This document shows positions 1-12,090 of a stretch of 64,000 nt of DNA, one piece after another (within the stretch, counting starts at the first letter, position 1; each line of letters opens with the position of its first letter). Below the pieces are notes generated by a model. It searched no databases. It was not told the DNA's origin and saw only the letters and a program-made list of their open reading frames with translations. The stretch is from Alligator mississippiensis (lineage: Eukaryota > Chordata > Crocodylia > Alligatoridae), in the NCBI RefSeq assembly GCF_030867095.1, contig NC_081824.1, positions 124,132,162-124,196,161 on the forward strand, written 5' to 3'. Made by a program: the position numbers and the translations under genes.

Positions 1-384
1 GCCCTCAAGCTTGCAGTCAGTATTGCTCCCTGTGGGCTATACCTACTAGACCAGAAGCAGTGAAGCCACATCCACGCGACACTTCCAGTAGTCTAATTTT
101 CACTGCTGAGTGACAGTGCCATTTAGCCAGTCCCTCAGTCTAAGAAGCTTGCCTGTAATACTAGATGGATACAGTTGCTGTGCTTCCAGTTTAGAAGGTA
201 TGCTGAAGGGCACTATTGTAGGACACAATAAACTTACTCAGCAGATATGGGCTAAGAGTATTTAAAAGAAGTACATGTAGGAAAGGCTTTCCTGTTATAA
301 GGAAAAGCTCAACAAAGAGTTAAGTTAAAGTGAAATTATTTTTTAATATTCCTGCCTCCCACACTTTTCTGTTTTCTCAAAAAG

Positions 385-521
385 CTGTGTGAAACTTGAT
401 ACTCTTGAATCCTGTGAAGATTTAGACGCTCCCATGAATGAGAAGCATGAGGAAGGAGAAGAAATTGTAACTTTAGTTATTGAAGAAACCAAAGAAAAAT
501 GGGATTGTGAATCCATTTTGA
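385..521 (+). CDS. LTV1: LTV1 coding exon (acidic segment)
   Basis: The acceptor follows a T-rich tract ending AAAAG; the donor is A|GTAAGT. The frame reads CVKLDTLESCEDLDAP, then EEGEEIVTLVIEETKEKWDC, then ESIL. It begins with one base that completes a codon and ends with one base of a Ser codon finished by the next exon. Confidence 0.93.
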
Positions 522-3500
522 GTAAGTGTATAACATTCCTTTGCTTTTTCCACAGGTAATAAAGCAGGTGACAGATCGTCTGGTTATTTGTAGAAAAGTT
601 TCTAGTCAAAATAGCTTGCACATCTGACTGGCAGATTCATCAGATATTCTCAATAAACAAATTTATTTTTCAGTGTTATGTGAAAATTACCCACAATTAG
701 TTATGATTCTTTCAAATAATGTATAACTTTTAAAAATTGTAAAGTAAGAGAACCACTTCTTAGTTCAATTCACTTTTTTTTTTTTTATTTGCTTTAGGTA
801 CATACTCAAACTTGTACAATCATCCAAAACTTATTGAGGAACCATCAAAGGTAAAAGCCTTTTATTCTTTACTGTATGAAGTGCGTAGAATTCTGAGCAC
901 ATTTTGTATAGTTAAGAGACCGCTATTTTCTAAGGGTACACCAATAGAGATTTTTGGAGCCAATACCAATAACCGATTTTTAAGGAGGCATATTAGCCAA
1001 TACTGATCCAATTTCCGATTTGCAGCCTGGCAGCTTGGAGAGCTGCGTTCAGCTGGTAAGTCTGTTGTGGTGGAACAGGAGGGGGAAAGGCTGGTGGCAG
1101 TGCTGGCAGGGCAGCTACCAGGGGGCTGCAGCCACCCCTAAGTTTTCCATACCCCCCCACTCCCAGTGCTGCTACTGCCCAGCACGAGTGCAGCCTGGCC
1201 CAGCCCCCACTGGGAAGAGTCCAGCACAGCCCTGGCCCCAGCCTGTAGGGCCAGCCTACCCCACGCAGATCTGGGGGCACACCCCCCCCATGCCCTTCTG
1301 GGGTGCACATAGCGGCGGGAGCCACCCCCCTGGATGTGCCATAGCTCCATTGCATGCCCCGATCTACCCCAGCTGTGCAGTGCCTGCCCCAGCCACACTC
1401 CCTCCCTTCCCTCCACCCTCTCTTTCCACCACAACAGACTTAGCAGCTTTATGTAGCTCTCCAAGCTGTCAGGCTGTGCTCCTTGCTGCCTACATGCTGC
1501 ACTATGGCTGAATGCATGCACAGGGCATTTATCAACCAAACGATTGGCCACATCAGGCTGATACAGTCAATTTTCTTTATCGGTGCCAATTCAATATCAG
1601 ACCAATGTATTGGTGCACCTCTACTATTTTCCCAATGGCTGCATTTTTTTCTTTAAGTTGAGCTACAAGTGAGGAGAATGTGCTTTGTTTTTACTTTGTC
1701 GTACTATATACAGGTGAGTTAGAAAGTGTTGCATTTGTCAGAGTATATCCTTAAATAAGATGTCTCAAGCCACTGATGTGAATAAGAATACTGCCATGCT
1801 GGCCATCACTACATACTTTTTGAACATAAAGTTAATACTATTAGTTGCCATCAGCAGATTCAACGAAGAGAAGCTAAGTTTAGATTCATGCATTCAGAAA
1901 TCTCCCAGAAGGTTCCTATTTTTAAAAATGTAAAGAAATAAGACGGAAGCATTAAGGCAAAGCTTAGTTATTATAAACACTGGCAATTTTAAGTTTGTGT
2001 AATCAGCCATCCATAATCCACAAAGAAAGGAGGAACTAGTAATTTTGCATACCAAACATACTAAGTAAGTAAAACAAATATGTTTGAAAAAAGTTTTCAT
2101 GAATATAGAACTTTGCTTCCTGTTTTAATTGAAGGCTGAGAACATTCATTCTAGTTGCTTTTGTTTTTCTGGAGAACTTTCAAAAGATAAAATCTAATTT
2201 TATATACCTGACATTTCTGAGGTTTAAAAAAGAAGATCTGCAACTTCTTTTCTTGCTGAGACCTTTATAAAGAAGGCAAAAGTATACATTCTAACTTTTT
2301 TGTTTTGAAAATTGTCTTTGAGTAAGACTTAAATATTAAGTCAAGAAAGTTATTTTCTCTGTTTTTTATATGTGTACATGTTGCCCGTGTTGGTTTTGGA
2401 ATTGGTAAACGTGTCTGAAGGAAGAATTTGCCTTGGGAAATTTCTGTGTTATTATTATGAAACTTTGTGATTCTGTGCTTTTGGAAGTAGGCAAGAGTGA
2501 TTTTTAGTAAATAGAAGAGAAGAAAAGGGAGGGTTAAAGCAAGTCCTTAGGCAGATTTGTTTTATTTGTGTATTAGACCAGACCAATTAAAATTTCCCAG
2601 AAGACTGGAATCCCACTGGATGTCTTGCCTCAAAGAGGTCTTACAGCTAAGCAGACTGAACGCATGCAAATGATTAATGACAGTGACCTGCCAAGAGCAT
2701 CCACACAGCCACGTTCCAAAAACGAGAGCAAAGAAGATCGAAAAGCTAGAAAGCAGGCTGTCAAAGAAGAACGAAAGGTAAAATGTAGCATCAGGGTTTC
2801 TCCTTCTTATGCCTGGTGGTTTTTTTCCTTGTCAGTCTTTGTGGTAAAGACCACAGCTGTTTGCAGTTCAGTTTGCATCCTGTCTTGCCGATGAAGGTCC
2901 CAGATTCCCTGTCCAGCTCCAGGCCATCTGAACTTGAACTGGCAAGTACTATAAATCCATTCCAGAGGTTAGAAGTTTCAGGTAGGAGGTATGGGGGCTT
3001 CAAACCTAGGGGCCTAAGGTTGTGGTTTCTGGCTGTTCATGTCAAGTCCCTTTGCTGCTTCCTATCACAGACTTCAGTCTGGTCATTGCTCTCTGGAGCT
3101 AGTCACCAACCTTCTTCCAGTGATCTTGGGATTCTCTGCCGTCAGAGAATAATATGCAGACAAGTTGGGGTAGAATGCTGGAAAATTTGTGTTTTTTTTC
3201 CCCCCCTTCACCCCTCCAATGCGCACACAAAGTAGGAAAATGTGTTTTAATAGTTACCAGTCCTTCAAGTTTCTTCCTCTTCTCAGTTTCTTCTTTTCAC
3301 TTAGCAGACGGACAAGAGAACAATGCACAGTGGTATTACTTCTGTCTGTTTATTAGACTCATGCTAAATAACAGTTATTCCGAGATCTCTCTGGGGTTTT
3401 GAAGGTGATTGGGAAGGGGAAAGTCCTAACATTTTCCTCAGCAAATCTAGAAAACAGTTGTAATGTGTTCATACTTTCTATGTTCAGGAACGCAGAATGG

Positions 3501-3601
3501 AAAAGAAAGCCAACAAATTGGCCTTCAAGCTGGAAAAAACAAGGCAAGAAAAAGAGCTGCTTAACCTGAGGCAGAACATTCAAGGGCTCAAGCTGTCATA
3601 G
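385..3601 (+). CDS. LTV1: LTV1 ribosome biogenesis factor, C-terminal four coding exons (partial gene)
   Basis: LTV1 is a conserved factor for assembly and nuclear export of the 40S ribosomal subunit. Four exons read in phase: 385-521, 798-850, 2577-2777 and 3488-3601 (stop TAG at 3599-3601). Every intron is GT-AG. The joined product is about 168 residues and matches the end of vertebrate LTV1 as I recall it, including EEAKEKWDCES-like, STYSNLYNHP, GLTAKQTER, STQPRSKNESKED and KKANKLAFKLEK blocks. The tail is strongly basic and helical (RKARKQAVKEERK then ERRMEKKANK), as expected for an RNA or ribosome-binding segment. The N-terminal two thirds lies upstream of base 1. No frameshift or premature stop is seen in these exons. 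It lies head-to-tail with ZC2HC1B, as in human. Confidence 0.96.
798..850 (+). CDS. LTV1: LTV1 coding exon (short)
   Basis: A 53-bp exon after a long poly-T tract and GCTTTAG acceptor. It completes the Ser codon and reads TYSNLYNHPKLIEEPSK, then AAG|GTAAAA donor. The TYSNLYNHP block is a recognisable LTV1 signature. It ends in phase 0. Confidence 0.93.
931..1623. mobile_element. Non-autonomous hAT-type DNA transposon with 8-bp TSD (LTV1 intron)
   Basis: Terminal inverted repeats are TAAGGGTACACCAATA at the left and (reverse complement) TAGAGGTGCACCAATA at the right. Both ends are flanked by the exact 8-bp duplication CTATTTTC (923-930 and 1624-1631), the hAT hallmark. The interior is GC-rich with inverted GCAGCTTGGAGAGCTG-like subrepeats and no transposase. 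Long open frames inside are not genes. Confidence 0.85.
1632..2576. other. LTV1 intron remainder, AT-rich
   Basis: Single-copy-looking AT-rich intron sequence. No coding exon or recognisable repeat was seen. Confidence 0.6.
2577..2777 (+). CDS. LTV1: LTV1 coding exon (conserved GLTAKQTER block)
   Basis: 67 codons in phase 0, bounded by TATTAG| and AAG|GTAAAA. The frame includes TGIPLDVLPQRGLTAKQTER, then INDSDLPRASTQPRSKNESK, the most conserved stretch of vertebrate LTV1. Confidence 0.95.
2778..3487. other. LTV1 last intron
   Basis: A 710-bp GT-AG intron. Open frames here lack homology that I recognise and cross splice sites, so they are treated as chance. Confidence 0.7.
3488..3601 (+). 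CDS. LTV1: LTV1 terminal coding exon
   Basis: Acceptor TTCAG|GAACGC. 37 codons and TAG. It reads ERRMEKKANKLAFKLEK and ends GLKLS, one residue longer than the GLKL end I recall in human. The 3' UTR follows; no clear AATAAA was picked out before the TG minisatellite at 4259. Confidence 0.94.
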   Translation, partial: ERRMEKKANKLAFKLEKTRQEKELLNLRQNIQGLKLS

Positions 3602-4258
3602 TTGAACGGACTCTTATTGTGGAATATCCTTGCATTGGTGTTTTGTGCCAGAATCTTGGGATGGATCCTGCTAACTTAACCTTGTCCCATCATGTCAGAA
3701 ATGGAGAAAAAAGGTGTTTGAGTAACTCTACAACCGGATCCTATCACTTTTATTATTTTTTGTAAATGTATAGATGAGGTGAATCATTTTGTTATAAACT
3801 AAAATTAATAGTAATATTGTATTTTTATGAACATAATATGGCGACAAGTGATACACTTAAGATGCACTGGGAATATATTATGATGCTCGCTAATAGAAAA
3901 ATATATTTTTCCATGTAAGTGTCATGTTCCAACAAATGTCTGGATATATGTATTACAATACATACATTCTTCCCCTTTATATTGGTACTTAAATACAATG
4001 ACTTACTTGATTTAACATAGTCTCATATATCAAGGTTATGCAGATTTTTTCACAGCACCCCTGTGCTGTTGTTTATTGCCTATGCATCTCATGCAACGTG
4101 TGTGTTGCTCAGTTTAAAACCTCAAAGTCAGAAATGACTGTTACTGTTGCTCTTGAAATTGAAATTAATCTGGCAGCATTAAAGACTCTCTATAGCAAAC
4201 ATTGTACAACAAACAGTAATATATTAAATTGTTCACAACCAGAAAAACAACAAAATAG

Positions 4259-4288
4259 CGTGTGTGTGTAGGTATCTGGTGTGTGTTA

Positions 4289-4348
<60 letters not shown>

Positions 4349-4575
4349 AGGTATCTGGTGTGTGTTACAGTGTGTGTGTGTGTGTGTGTGTGTGTGGAGG
4401 TATCTGGTGTGTGTTACAGTGTGTGTGTGTGTGTGTGGAGGTATCTGGTGTGTGTTACAGTGTGTGTGTGTGTGTGTGGAGGTATCTGGTGTGTGTTACA
4501 GTGTGTGTGTGTGTGTGTGTGGAGGTATCGTGTGTGTGTGTGTGGAGGTATTTGGTGTGTGTTACAGTATGTGTC
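4259..4575. repeat. TG-rich compound minisatellite
   Basis: Runs of (TG)n of varying length alternate with the unit GGAGGTATCTGGTGTGTGTT followed by ACAG. About six units differ mainly in (TG)n length. Overlapping valine/cysteine-rich frames in all three phases are translation of the repeat, not proteins. Likely length-polymorphic. Confidence 0.93.
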
Positions 4576-5390
4576 TGGTGCGTGGGTGTGGTCTGTGTGC
4601 TTAGCCTCTAGTCTGCCAGTTCTAGAGGTCAAGAAGGCATGCAAGGATTCATTGTATCCAGCTGCAAGACTGAAGAGCAGGAATCCTTGCATTCCCTCCA
4701 ATGGGGAGTGCTCATTGCCTGGCTGTTTGCCCCCATCTACTCCCCATGTTGAGGCAGGAGAAACAGCACAGTGAGATTCCAGAGGTCTAAACAATCCCCT
4801 GCCATCCACTGTGGTGCATACAGATATTTAAGGAAGTGCTTCAAAAACGTTCATTTTTTGAGAAACTCTTATAAAGCATGATTTCAGCTGTGAACGTCTG
4901 TATGCTTTCTAGACTTCAAACATTACATCCACCTGGGGCCTTAACCAGAAATCATAAGATAACCATTTTCTATTTTAAGTTGTCCACCTGCTCTCTGATT
5001 TTCTTTTAATTTATCTCTCTTAGTTTGTCATATTGTTTGCTATGTTCCAGTTCAGTGACCATACTTAGTTGCTTTTGGAAATGTCTTTGGTTTCTTCTGC
5101 ACAAGCCACTCTAACCTAAATGAGATTGACAAACCATTTGTTTTTTCCCCAATTTTACTGTGTTATGCTAAACTATTGGTTCCCAAAATTACCTTTACAT
5201 TCTTACAAATGCCAATCAACGAAGAGCAAATGTAAAAGGCATTTAAAAGTGCATTGTTTTTAACCTGTGCCACTGGAGATTTGTTTGTGTACTTGTTTGA
5301 TTTTTTTCAGCTTGAATATCAGAAATTTGGTCTCCATTTTTTAATAGAATCTCCCCCAGATTCTGCCTTAACCAAATCATGAAGAAGTAG
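4576..5390. other. LTV1-ZC2HC1B interval, no gene seen
   Basis: AT-rich spacer between the minisatellite and the nested hAT pair. Nothing coding or structured was recognised. Confidence 0.55.
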
Positions 5391-6354
5391 CAGGGTGGAT
5401 TTTATTTAAATCAAATTGATTTAAATCATGATGTAAATCACTGGTCAGGAAGCTTTAATTTAATCATTGTTCTCCACACAAACTTGCAGAGACAAGAGGG
5501 TTGATGGGTAGGTAATCAGGTCTTTTATCTCTCATCTCCATATACTGCTGTTAACAATGATGTTAACTCTGGAGACACAAATCCAGTTTGAGAACTGAAA
5601 CTAAGCATCAGAGATGCTTAATAGGAACTTCTGGACCAGTGGTTCTCAACCTTTTTTGTGCCTTGACCCATTTGTAAAAATTTGATGGCTAGTCTCAACC
5701 CAGTGCCTCTCACGCCCAACCTGCTGCCCCCCACCCCCAAGCTCCAGCCCTCTCCAGTGCGTGGGGCAGGAGGTAGGTGTGTGGGAGGGGGGTCTGGGCC
5801 ATGCAGGACCCCAAGAAATCTCCAAGCAGCAGCTTGCAGGCTGTAGCTGCCAGCCTGCAAGAGATTAGCCAGTTTCCCATGTTTTTCACTTTTAAAGGAC
5901 AATCTATTTTTAAAGTTTGTTCACAATCTTTCAAATATTCTTGTGACCCAGAGGTTGAGAAACACTGTTCTAGACTGAGCACTGAGTCCCATTGGGTAAA
6001 GTGATTTTCTTTAATCTTTACTAATCTATAGAGGAGCCTCTGGGAGCCCTGTAAGATTGGGCCCCTAATATAGTCCGTGGCCTGTTGTGACCTACGTATA
6101 AAACTTTTCTAAAAAGGTTACATGAATATATTGTCTCAAATAATATATAATTAGGAGTTGTAATCCCTATTCTATGATGATATCGTTGATCTTTAACATA
6201 TCTTAAATTAAAACTACCTTTGTATAGGTGTTTTTTTTAAAAAGCATCTTAACCAAAAAAGTAAAAAAATATGATTGAATAAAAGAAATCTGATTTATAT
6301 TTTAAAATCCTATTTTATTTTATTTTTTTAAATTGTTAATTTTTATCCACCCTG
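5391..6354. mobile_element. hAT-type MITE with CAGGGTGGAT termini, carrying a nested insertion
   Basis: Left end CAGGGTGGATTTTATTTAAA and right end (reverse complement) CAGGGTGGATAAAAATTAA form terminal inverted repeats. Flanks AGAAGTAG and GGAAATAG match at 6 of 8 bases, an eroded target duplication. The interior contains the repeated palindrome ATTTAAATCA typical of this reptile repeat. A second hAT element sits inside at 5637-5967. Confidence 0.75.
5637..5967. mobile_element. Nested hAT-Charlie-like MITE
   Basis: Ends CAGTGGTTCTCAACC and GGTTGAGAAACACTG are near-perfect inverted repeats. Flanking 8-mers TTCTGGAC (5629-5636) and TTCTAGAC (5968-5975) differ at one base. No transposase frame. 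It is younger than the host element at 5391-6354 because it interrupts it. Confidence 0.88.
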
Positions 6355-7427
6355 GGAAATAGCTAATCTTCTTATGGTAATGAGAAGGAAAAAAATCATG
6401 TAGGAAAAAAAACAATTTCAGACCTTGAGTCTTGTCCTCGCTGCCTTTCATGCGCATCACAGACTGGGGGAGTATGTGTGTATGTGTCATAATTGTTAAT
6501 TATTTGGTTGATGATAACTGATGATTTGGCTGTTCACAAGTATGTGGACTTTGAGTAAAGATAGCTGACCACCCAGTGTCCATGTCTCCTAATGCAGTCC
6601 TGAAGAAGGAATCTGAAAAATCTGCATATTGAGATGAATCAAATGCCTGTGAAGGAATTAAGTGGAGCAAGTGAGTAATGTGCAGAGCCTACATTTTGAA
6701 TGGCATAATTTTTTGGTTTACTAAACATGAAAATGAGTTAGAAACCATATAATGTGGGTCTGTGCAATTCTGATGTCTATCTATGATCTGTGGTTGAGCA
6801 GTATAAAGTCGTTGAATCAGACTTGTGAACAAGATGGAGACAAGGCCTCGACTTTACTTCAAATAATACAATATATGGTAGTGAAGAAAATTTTGTCTGT
6901 CCTTTGCACTCTTGTCAGCTTTAGATTCAGCTGTTTCCATCTCCCAAATGAATTGGGTCTACTTCAGGTTACTCAACATCTTGTACTTAACTTTTTCTTT
7001 TTTTAGTCCAAATCTCACTACTTGGACTGATGCTCTGGAAGCAGAATACCCATAGGACAAAAGATAGGTAGTTGAAAAATATTAAAAGACTAACAATTAG
7101 ATGACAAAAGAGTTTTATAGCCAACAACTTCACTGCTAAGTCAAATTACCACAAACAGTTGAATAGTGTAGTGAACTTACCACATGCAAGTGAATATTAT
7201 AGACCCTGGATTGTGCTTATTTCTACTCAGCTTTTCAACCCTGTTCTTTCCTTCCTTCAGAGGTGGAACAGCATGGTGTTGCACCTATAAGTCTTGTTTT
7301 TCCCTGAACAATAGAAATAATTTTGACCCCTTTTACAGGGAAACTTGAGCAATCTGCTTACAGTGGGCTTAGTGCAAAGAACATTACAAATCATTCTTAT
7401 TTTATATATTATTTGGGAGCACTAGAG
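6355..7427. other. Intergenic spacer, no gene seen
   Basis: AT-rich DNA between DNA transposon and CR1 LINE. Small open frames have no recognisable similarity. Confidence 0.5.
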
Positions 7428-10390
7428 TTCATAGATTTCATAGACATTAGGGCTGGAAGGGACCTCGGAAGATCTTCGAGTCCAGCCCCCCCGCCCAAAG
7501 GGCAGGACGTCAGCTGGGGTCATAGGATCCCAGCAAGATAAGCATCCAGTTTCATCTTGAAGGTATTCAATGAAGGCGCTTGAACAACCTCCGGCGGCAG
7601 GCTGTTCCAGACCTTGGGGGCTCGGACAGTAAAGAAATTCTTCCTTATGTCCAGCCTGAAACGATCTTGTAGTAGTTTGTGACCATTCATCCTCGTCATC
7701 CCTTGGGGCGCTCTGGTGAACAAACATTCCCCCAGATACTGGTGATCACCCCTGATAAACTTGTAGGTGGCCATCAGATCACCCCTGAGCCTGTGCTTTT
7801 ACAGGCTAAAGAGCCCCAGGGCTCTCAGCCTGTCATCGTAGGGTCTGCTTCCCTGACCCCTGATCATGCACGTGGCTCTTCTCTGGACTCTCTCAAGCTT
7901 CTCCACATCCTTTTTGAATTGTGGAGCCCAAAACTGGACGCAGTACTCCAGCTGCGGCCTCACTAAGGCCGAGTACAGGGGGAGAATGACGTCCCAGGAT
8001 TTGCTTGAGAAGCATCTATGGATGCAAGCCAGCGTTTTGGTCGCTTTACTAGCCGCAGCATCGCATTGCAGGCTCATGTTCATCTTGTGGTCAATGATGA
8101 CCCCCGAGTCTCTTTCTTCCATAGTGCTAACCAACATAGCACTGCCGAGCCTATAAGGATGCTGCGGGTTTTTCTTCCCACGGTGGAGAACCTTGCATTT
8201 ATCGGCATTGAACACCATCAGATTTTCATCCGCCCACTGGCTGAGCCTGTCCAGGTCAGCCTGGATCACCCGCCTGTCTTCTGGCGTGGATGCTTTGCCC
8301 CAAAGTTTGGTGTCATCGGCGAACTTGGCCAGTCCGCTTCTGACTCCAGTGTCCACATCGTTAATGAAGATGTTGAACAGTATGGGTCCAAGGACAGAGC
8401 CCTGGGGGACCCCACTGGTCACAGGACACCACGATGAGTGACTTCCATCAATTACTACCCTCTGGGTCCGACCCCGGAGCCAATTTTCCAGCCAGTGGAT
8501 TGTGGGGGACCCAAGGCGACAATTGGCCAGTTTCTCCAAGAGACGATCATGGGACACCAGATCGAAGGCTTTTTTGAAGTCAAGATATATGACATCAATC
8601 TCATCTCCCTTGTCCAGGTGATAGGTCACCTGGTCGTAGAAGGAAATGAGATTGGTCAAGCAAGACCTACCCGCAACAAACCCGTGCTGGCTATCCCTTA
8701 AGATGTTGGCGTCGGCCAGTCCATTAAGGATGGCCTCCTTAATAAACTTTTCTAAGATCTTCCCCGGGATAGAAGTCAGGCTGATGGGCCTATAGTTAGC
8801 CGGATCCACTTTCCTCCCTTTCTTGAAGATAGGCACCACGTTGGCCTTCTTCCAGTCTTCGGGCACTACACCAGAGCGCCAAGAGTTTTCAAAGATCCGC
8901 GCTAGAGGCTGGGCTATGATGCTCGCCAGCTCCTTGAGTACCCTGGGGTGAAGATTGTCAGGGCCGGCTGACTTGAAGGTATCCAGCTTCTCAAGATGTT
9001 CCTTCACAAAGTCAGCATTAATGGAGGGCAGGGGATCACCCTCACCCGGACTTCCCGGCCCTGTAGCAGGCACGGGCGTCCCATGGGGCTGATGAAAGAC
9101 CGACGCAAAGTACCTATTTAATAAGTTGGCTTTTTCCTGGGCGTCAGTTGTCAGTTGCCCCATCTGGTTCAGCAGGGGTCCAACGTTGCCCCTGCTTTTC
9201 CTCCGGCTCCCCACATATCTGAAAAAGGACTTTTTATTGTCCTTGATGCTCAAAGCTAGCTGGAGTTCAGTTGCAGCCTTGGCTTTCCTGGTCTGCTCCC
9301 TACAGGACCGGACCAGTGCAGAATAATCCTCCTTGGAGGTGACTCCCATCCTCCATCCTTTGTAGGCCTTTCTTTTTAGCCTCAGGAGGTCTGCTAGGTC
9401 CCTGGAGAGCCAGGGGGGCTGCTGTGCCCTCTTGCTGCCTTTCCTCCGAGATGGAATAGACTTAGTTTGTGCATTGAGGATCGCTCCCTTGAGGAGCAAC
9501 CACTCTTCTTGAACTCCCCTCTCCCTGCGGTCACAGTCCCTTAGGGCCTCACTGACAAGCCTCCTGAGCTTGTCAAAGTCGGCTTTCCTGAAGTCAAGGA
9601 CTTGCGTGTTGCTGACCGACTTGCCAGCTTTTCGGCAGATGGTGAAGGTGATCAGCTCGTGGTCGCTGTCACCCAGCTTCCCATCGATCACTAGGTCGCC
9701 GACTAGGTCCTCCCCAGTAGCCAGCACCAGGTCGAGCAGCGCTTTGCCTCTCGTTGGCCCATAGACTTCTTGAGTCAGGTAGAGGTCATCCACGCACGAG
9801 AGGAAGCTCTGCGACCGCTCAGATTTTGCTGAGCGATCCTCCCACGAGATGTCTGGGTAATTGAAGTCACCCATGACAACCATGGTCCTGGAGCAAGCTG
9901 CCTCAGCCAGTTCCTGGGCAAACTCCTGGTCTAGCTCAGGACTTTGGGTGGGAGGTCTGTAATAGACTCCCACCATTGTGTCCCCTGTGCCGTGTTCCCC
10001 ACAGATTTTAACCCAGAGGGTCTCCAGCCGTCCACCCTGGTCGCCAATATTGGCTTGCAGGGACGCGTAGCTTTCCTTAACATAGAGAGCTATACCCCCG
10101 CCCCTTTTCTCTACACGATCCCTCCTGTACAGGGTATAGCCATCTATCCCCGTGGTCCAGTCATGGGTGGAGTCCCACCAGGTCTCCGTGATCCCTATGA
10201 CATCGTAATTGTTTGCACTGAGCAGGAGGATGAGCTCCTCCTGCTTATTCCCCAAGCTCCTGGCATTTGTGTACAGGCAGGCAAGCGCCCCCTGGGGGGC
10301 TCCTTCCTTGCCCACAGATTTTACCAGGGCTGGGGCGGGCTCCCTTGAGTGCCATGATCCGCTGGCTTTGCAAGATTTGCTCAGCGGGCC
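7428..10390 (-). mobile_element. CR1 LINE, 5'-truncated, ORF2 almost intact
   Basis: A CR1-clade non-LTR retrotransposon. ORF2 reads on the minus strand from about 10290 to 7520. The N-terminal apurinic endonuclease shows [32 protein letters not shown] and GDSDHE. The reverse transcriptase shows [26 protein letters not shown] and the catalytic FADDTKLWG. The C-terminal part shows [14 protein letters not shown]. One in-frame TAA (7799-7801) splits the conserved LFSL-KHRLRGDLMATYKF block; the rest of ORF2 continues in the same frame to LAGIL. The 3' end is the CR1-type short repeat TTCATAGATTTCATAGAC. ORF1 is absent. The lineage differs from the 52-kb and 29-kb copies. Confidence 0.93.
7799..10290 (-). 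CDS. CR1 ORF2 endonuclease-reverse transcriptase (to premature stop)
   Basis: About 830 residues of ORF2 from the ACLYTNARS endonuclease start to an in-frame TAA. EN active-site motifs, the RT YxDD-equivalent FADD and the thumb region are present. The open frame formally extends to 10564, but residues before about 10390 come from flanking AT-rich DNA. Continuation after the stop covers 7520-7798 in the same frame. Confidence 0.9.
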
Positions 10391-12090
10391 AGCAGTGAAT
10401 TGAAAGCTTTTCAATTTATCCATTGAAATCAAAACACTTTGAAATTTGTTTTTCAATGAAATTGCATCAGGAGGAAAAACAAGTAGAAAGCAGACATGAA
10501 AATGTCCTATAAACCCTGACCTTTTCCAATAGCATTCTTGAGATGCACTAACCGGCACTTTCAAGTACTGCTGTTCAGTGCTCCTGAAAATGTCTTTGCT
10601 TCCTTTTGATGTAGTGAAGATAACTTACAAATTCTCCTCCTTGTCCTCAGATGATCGTACAGGTTTTATCATGCAAAGAAGTTCTAAGAATAATAGCAAG
10701 GCTACATCATGGGTAGTTTACTTACTTGGGTACATAGAACTAATCACACTTGGCTCCCAAAATGTCAGCTTTTATCTCTGTACATTTGATTTGGAACAGC
10801 ATAATAAAACAGAGATTCATATGCAGGTCAGTTGTGCTCTAATATATATAAATTTGTAAGTTAGGGGGATTTGATATGTGGTGGTAGCTGATAGGACTAA
10901 ATAAACTTAAGATAAATATTAATCTTCTGAAGAAAGAAAACTCACATTCTGTCACAAAAGAATGAAGAACTTATCACACTTGCACTGGTTGCAGAATGTC
11001 TCTTAGTGCCTGAAAACTGTAGGCAATCATATTCAAGTTAAATAGGTCCCTTTGCCATTAAGGATCCTGATTCTTTGTTGTTTACAAATGAAAGGATTGA
11101 AATAAACTGAGCCTCATCATGAACATCTAGTTTTTGATCCATCAAGCTGTAATCTCTGCAGAGAGACAGCATGGACACATTGTATTGCTTCTCTATACTG
11201 CTATTATGATGTCATTGAAGAACTGCATTGTCCTAAACCGGAGGTGTCCACCTGGCAGGCTGTGGGGCTTGTTGGTACAGATGCCAAAGCCTCTGTATGG
11301 GCATAGCTTCAGAGCCAAGGGGGTGAATACTGCCATCTAAACTGGAAACAGTGGAAAAGTGGGATAAGGAAAGGTGGCATTCATCTGGGTTACAGGCCTG
11401 TGCCAAAGCAGCAGCTCCCACAGCCACATTGACAAACCACTGCCCTGCTGCTAGAGGTGGGGCATCTGGCCCAAAGGACCAATTAAGTTGAACAGCCATA
11501 TTCTACACCATGCTCTAACAGCATGGCCTTCAACTTTAAATATTAGTATGATTTTTCAACACTAATTGTTTTCAGAGCCTCAAAGATGCAATATGAAACT
11601 GTACAGAAGTTAGGAGATCCTTGTTTGAACAAGTGTGCTTCTGGCTTATACAAAATGTCACAGGTTATTGGGGAAATAATACATTCTGGCTACTAAAATA
11701 CTGAGAAATTAAAAAATGATTGTCATATATGCAGCTTGCAGCAAATTCAACATCACTCATTTAAGCATGTTTCAGAGTCTAGGTCAAGAATTCCAAACCT
11801 GTATGGCCATGAGTTGACCAAAATGTTTTACCTTTATAGAAAAGAACATAACTGCCATTTACTGGTTCATGCCGTAGAGCCATGTTGTCCTGTATCCTGT
11901 GTCACAACGGCAGAGAGTGGATACTGAAAGGGGGAGGAGAACAGAATGACAAGGGTTTTTTTCCTTTGTTCTTCCTTTTGTAATCTTCAGCATTTAAGTT
12001 CTAGGAAGTTTTGAGTCAGAGGCTTTACCCTAAACTCCTCCCATGTTCAATAGCTACTGGGTCACCTTTTCTCCAAGAGTTGTTTTTTTT
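10391..12090. other. Intergenic spacer, no gene seen
   Basis: AT-rich single-copy-looking DNA; no exon or repeat was confidently recognised. Confidence 0.45.

Noticed and set aside
1-384. Further upstream LTV1 exon
   Set aside because: No segment matches the preceding LTV1 protein portion; probably lies left of the window.
1020-1551. Frames of 120-163 codons on both strands
   Set aside because: Inside the 931-1623 hAT element; both strands open because of GC-rich composition.
4262-4809. Several overlapping frames of 107-170 codons, Val/Cys-rich or His/Thr-rich
   Set aside because: Translation of TG/CA repeats in every phase; no start context or homology.
10391-10564. N-terminal extension of the 921-codon frame as part of CR1 ORF2
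   Set aside because: Sequence is AT-rich flank with no CR1 resemblance; ORF2 similarity begins near CLYTNARS.
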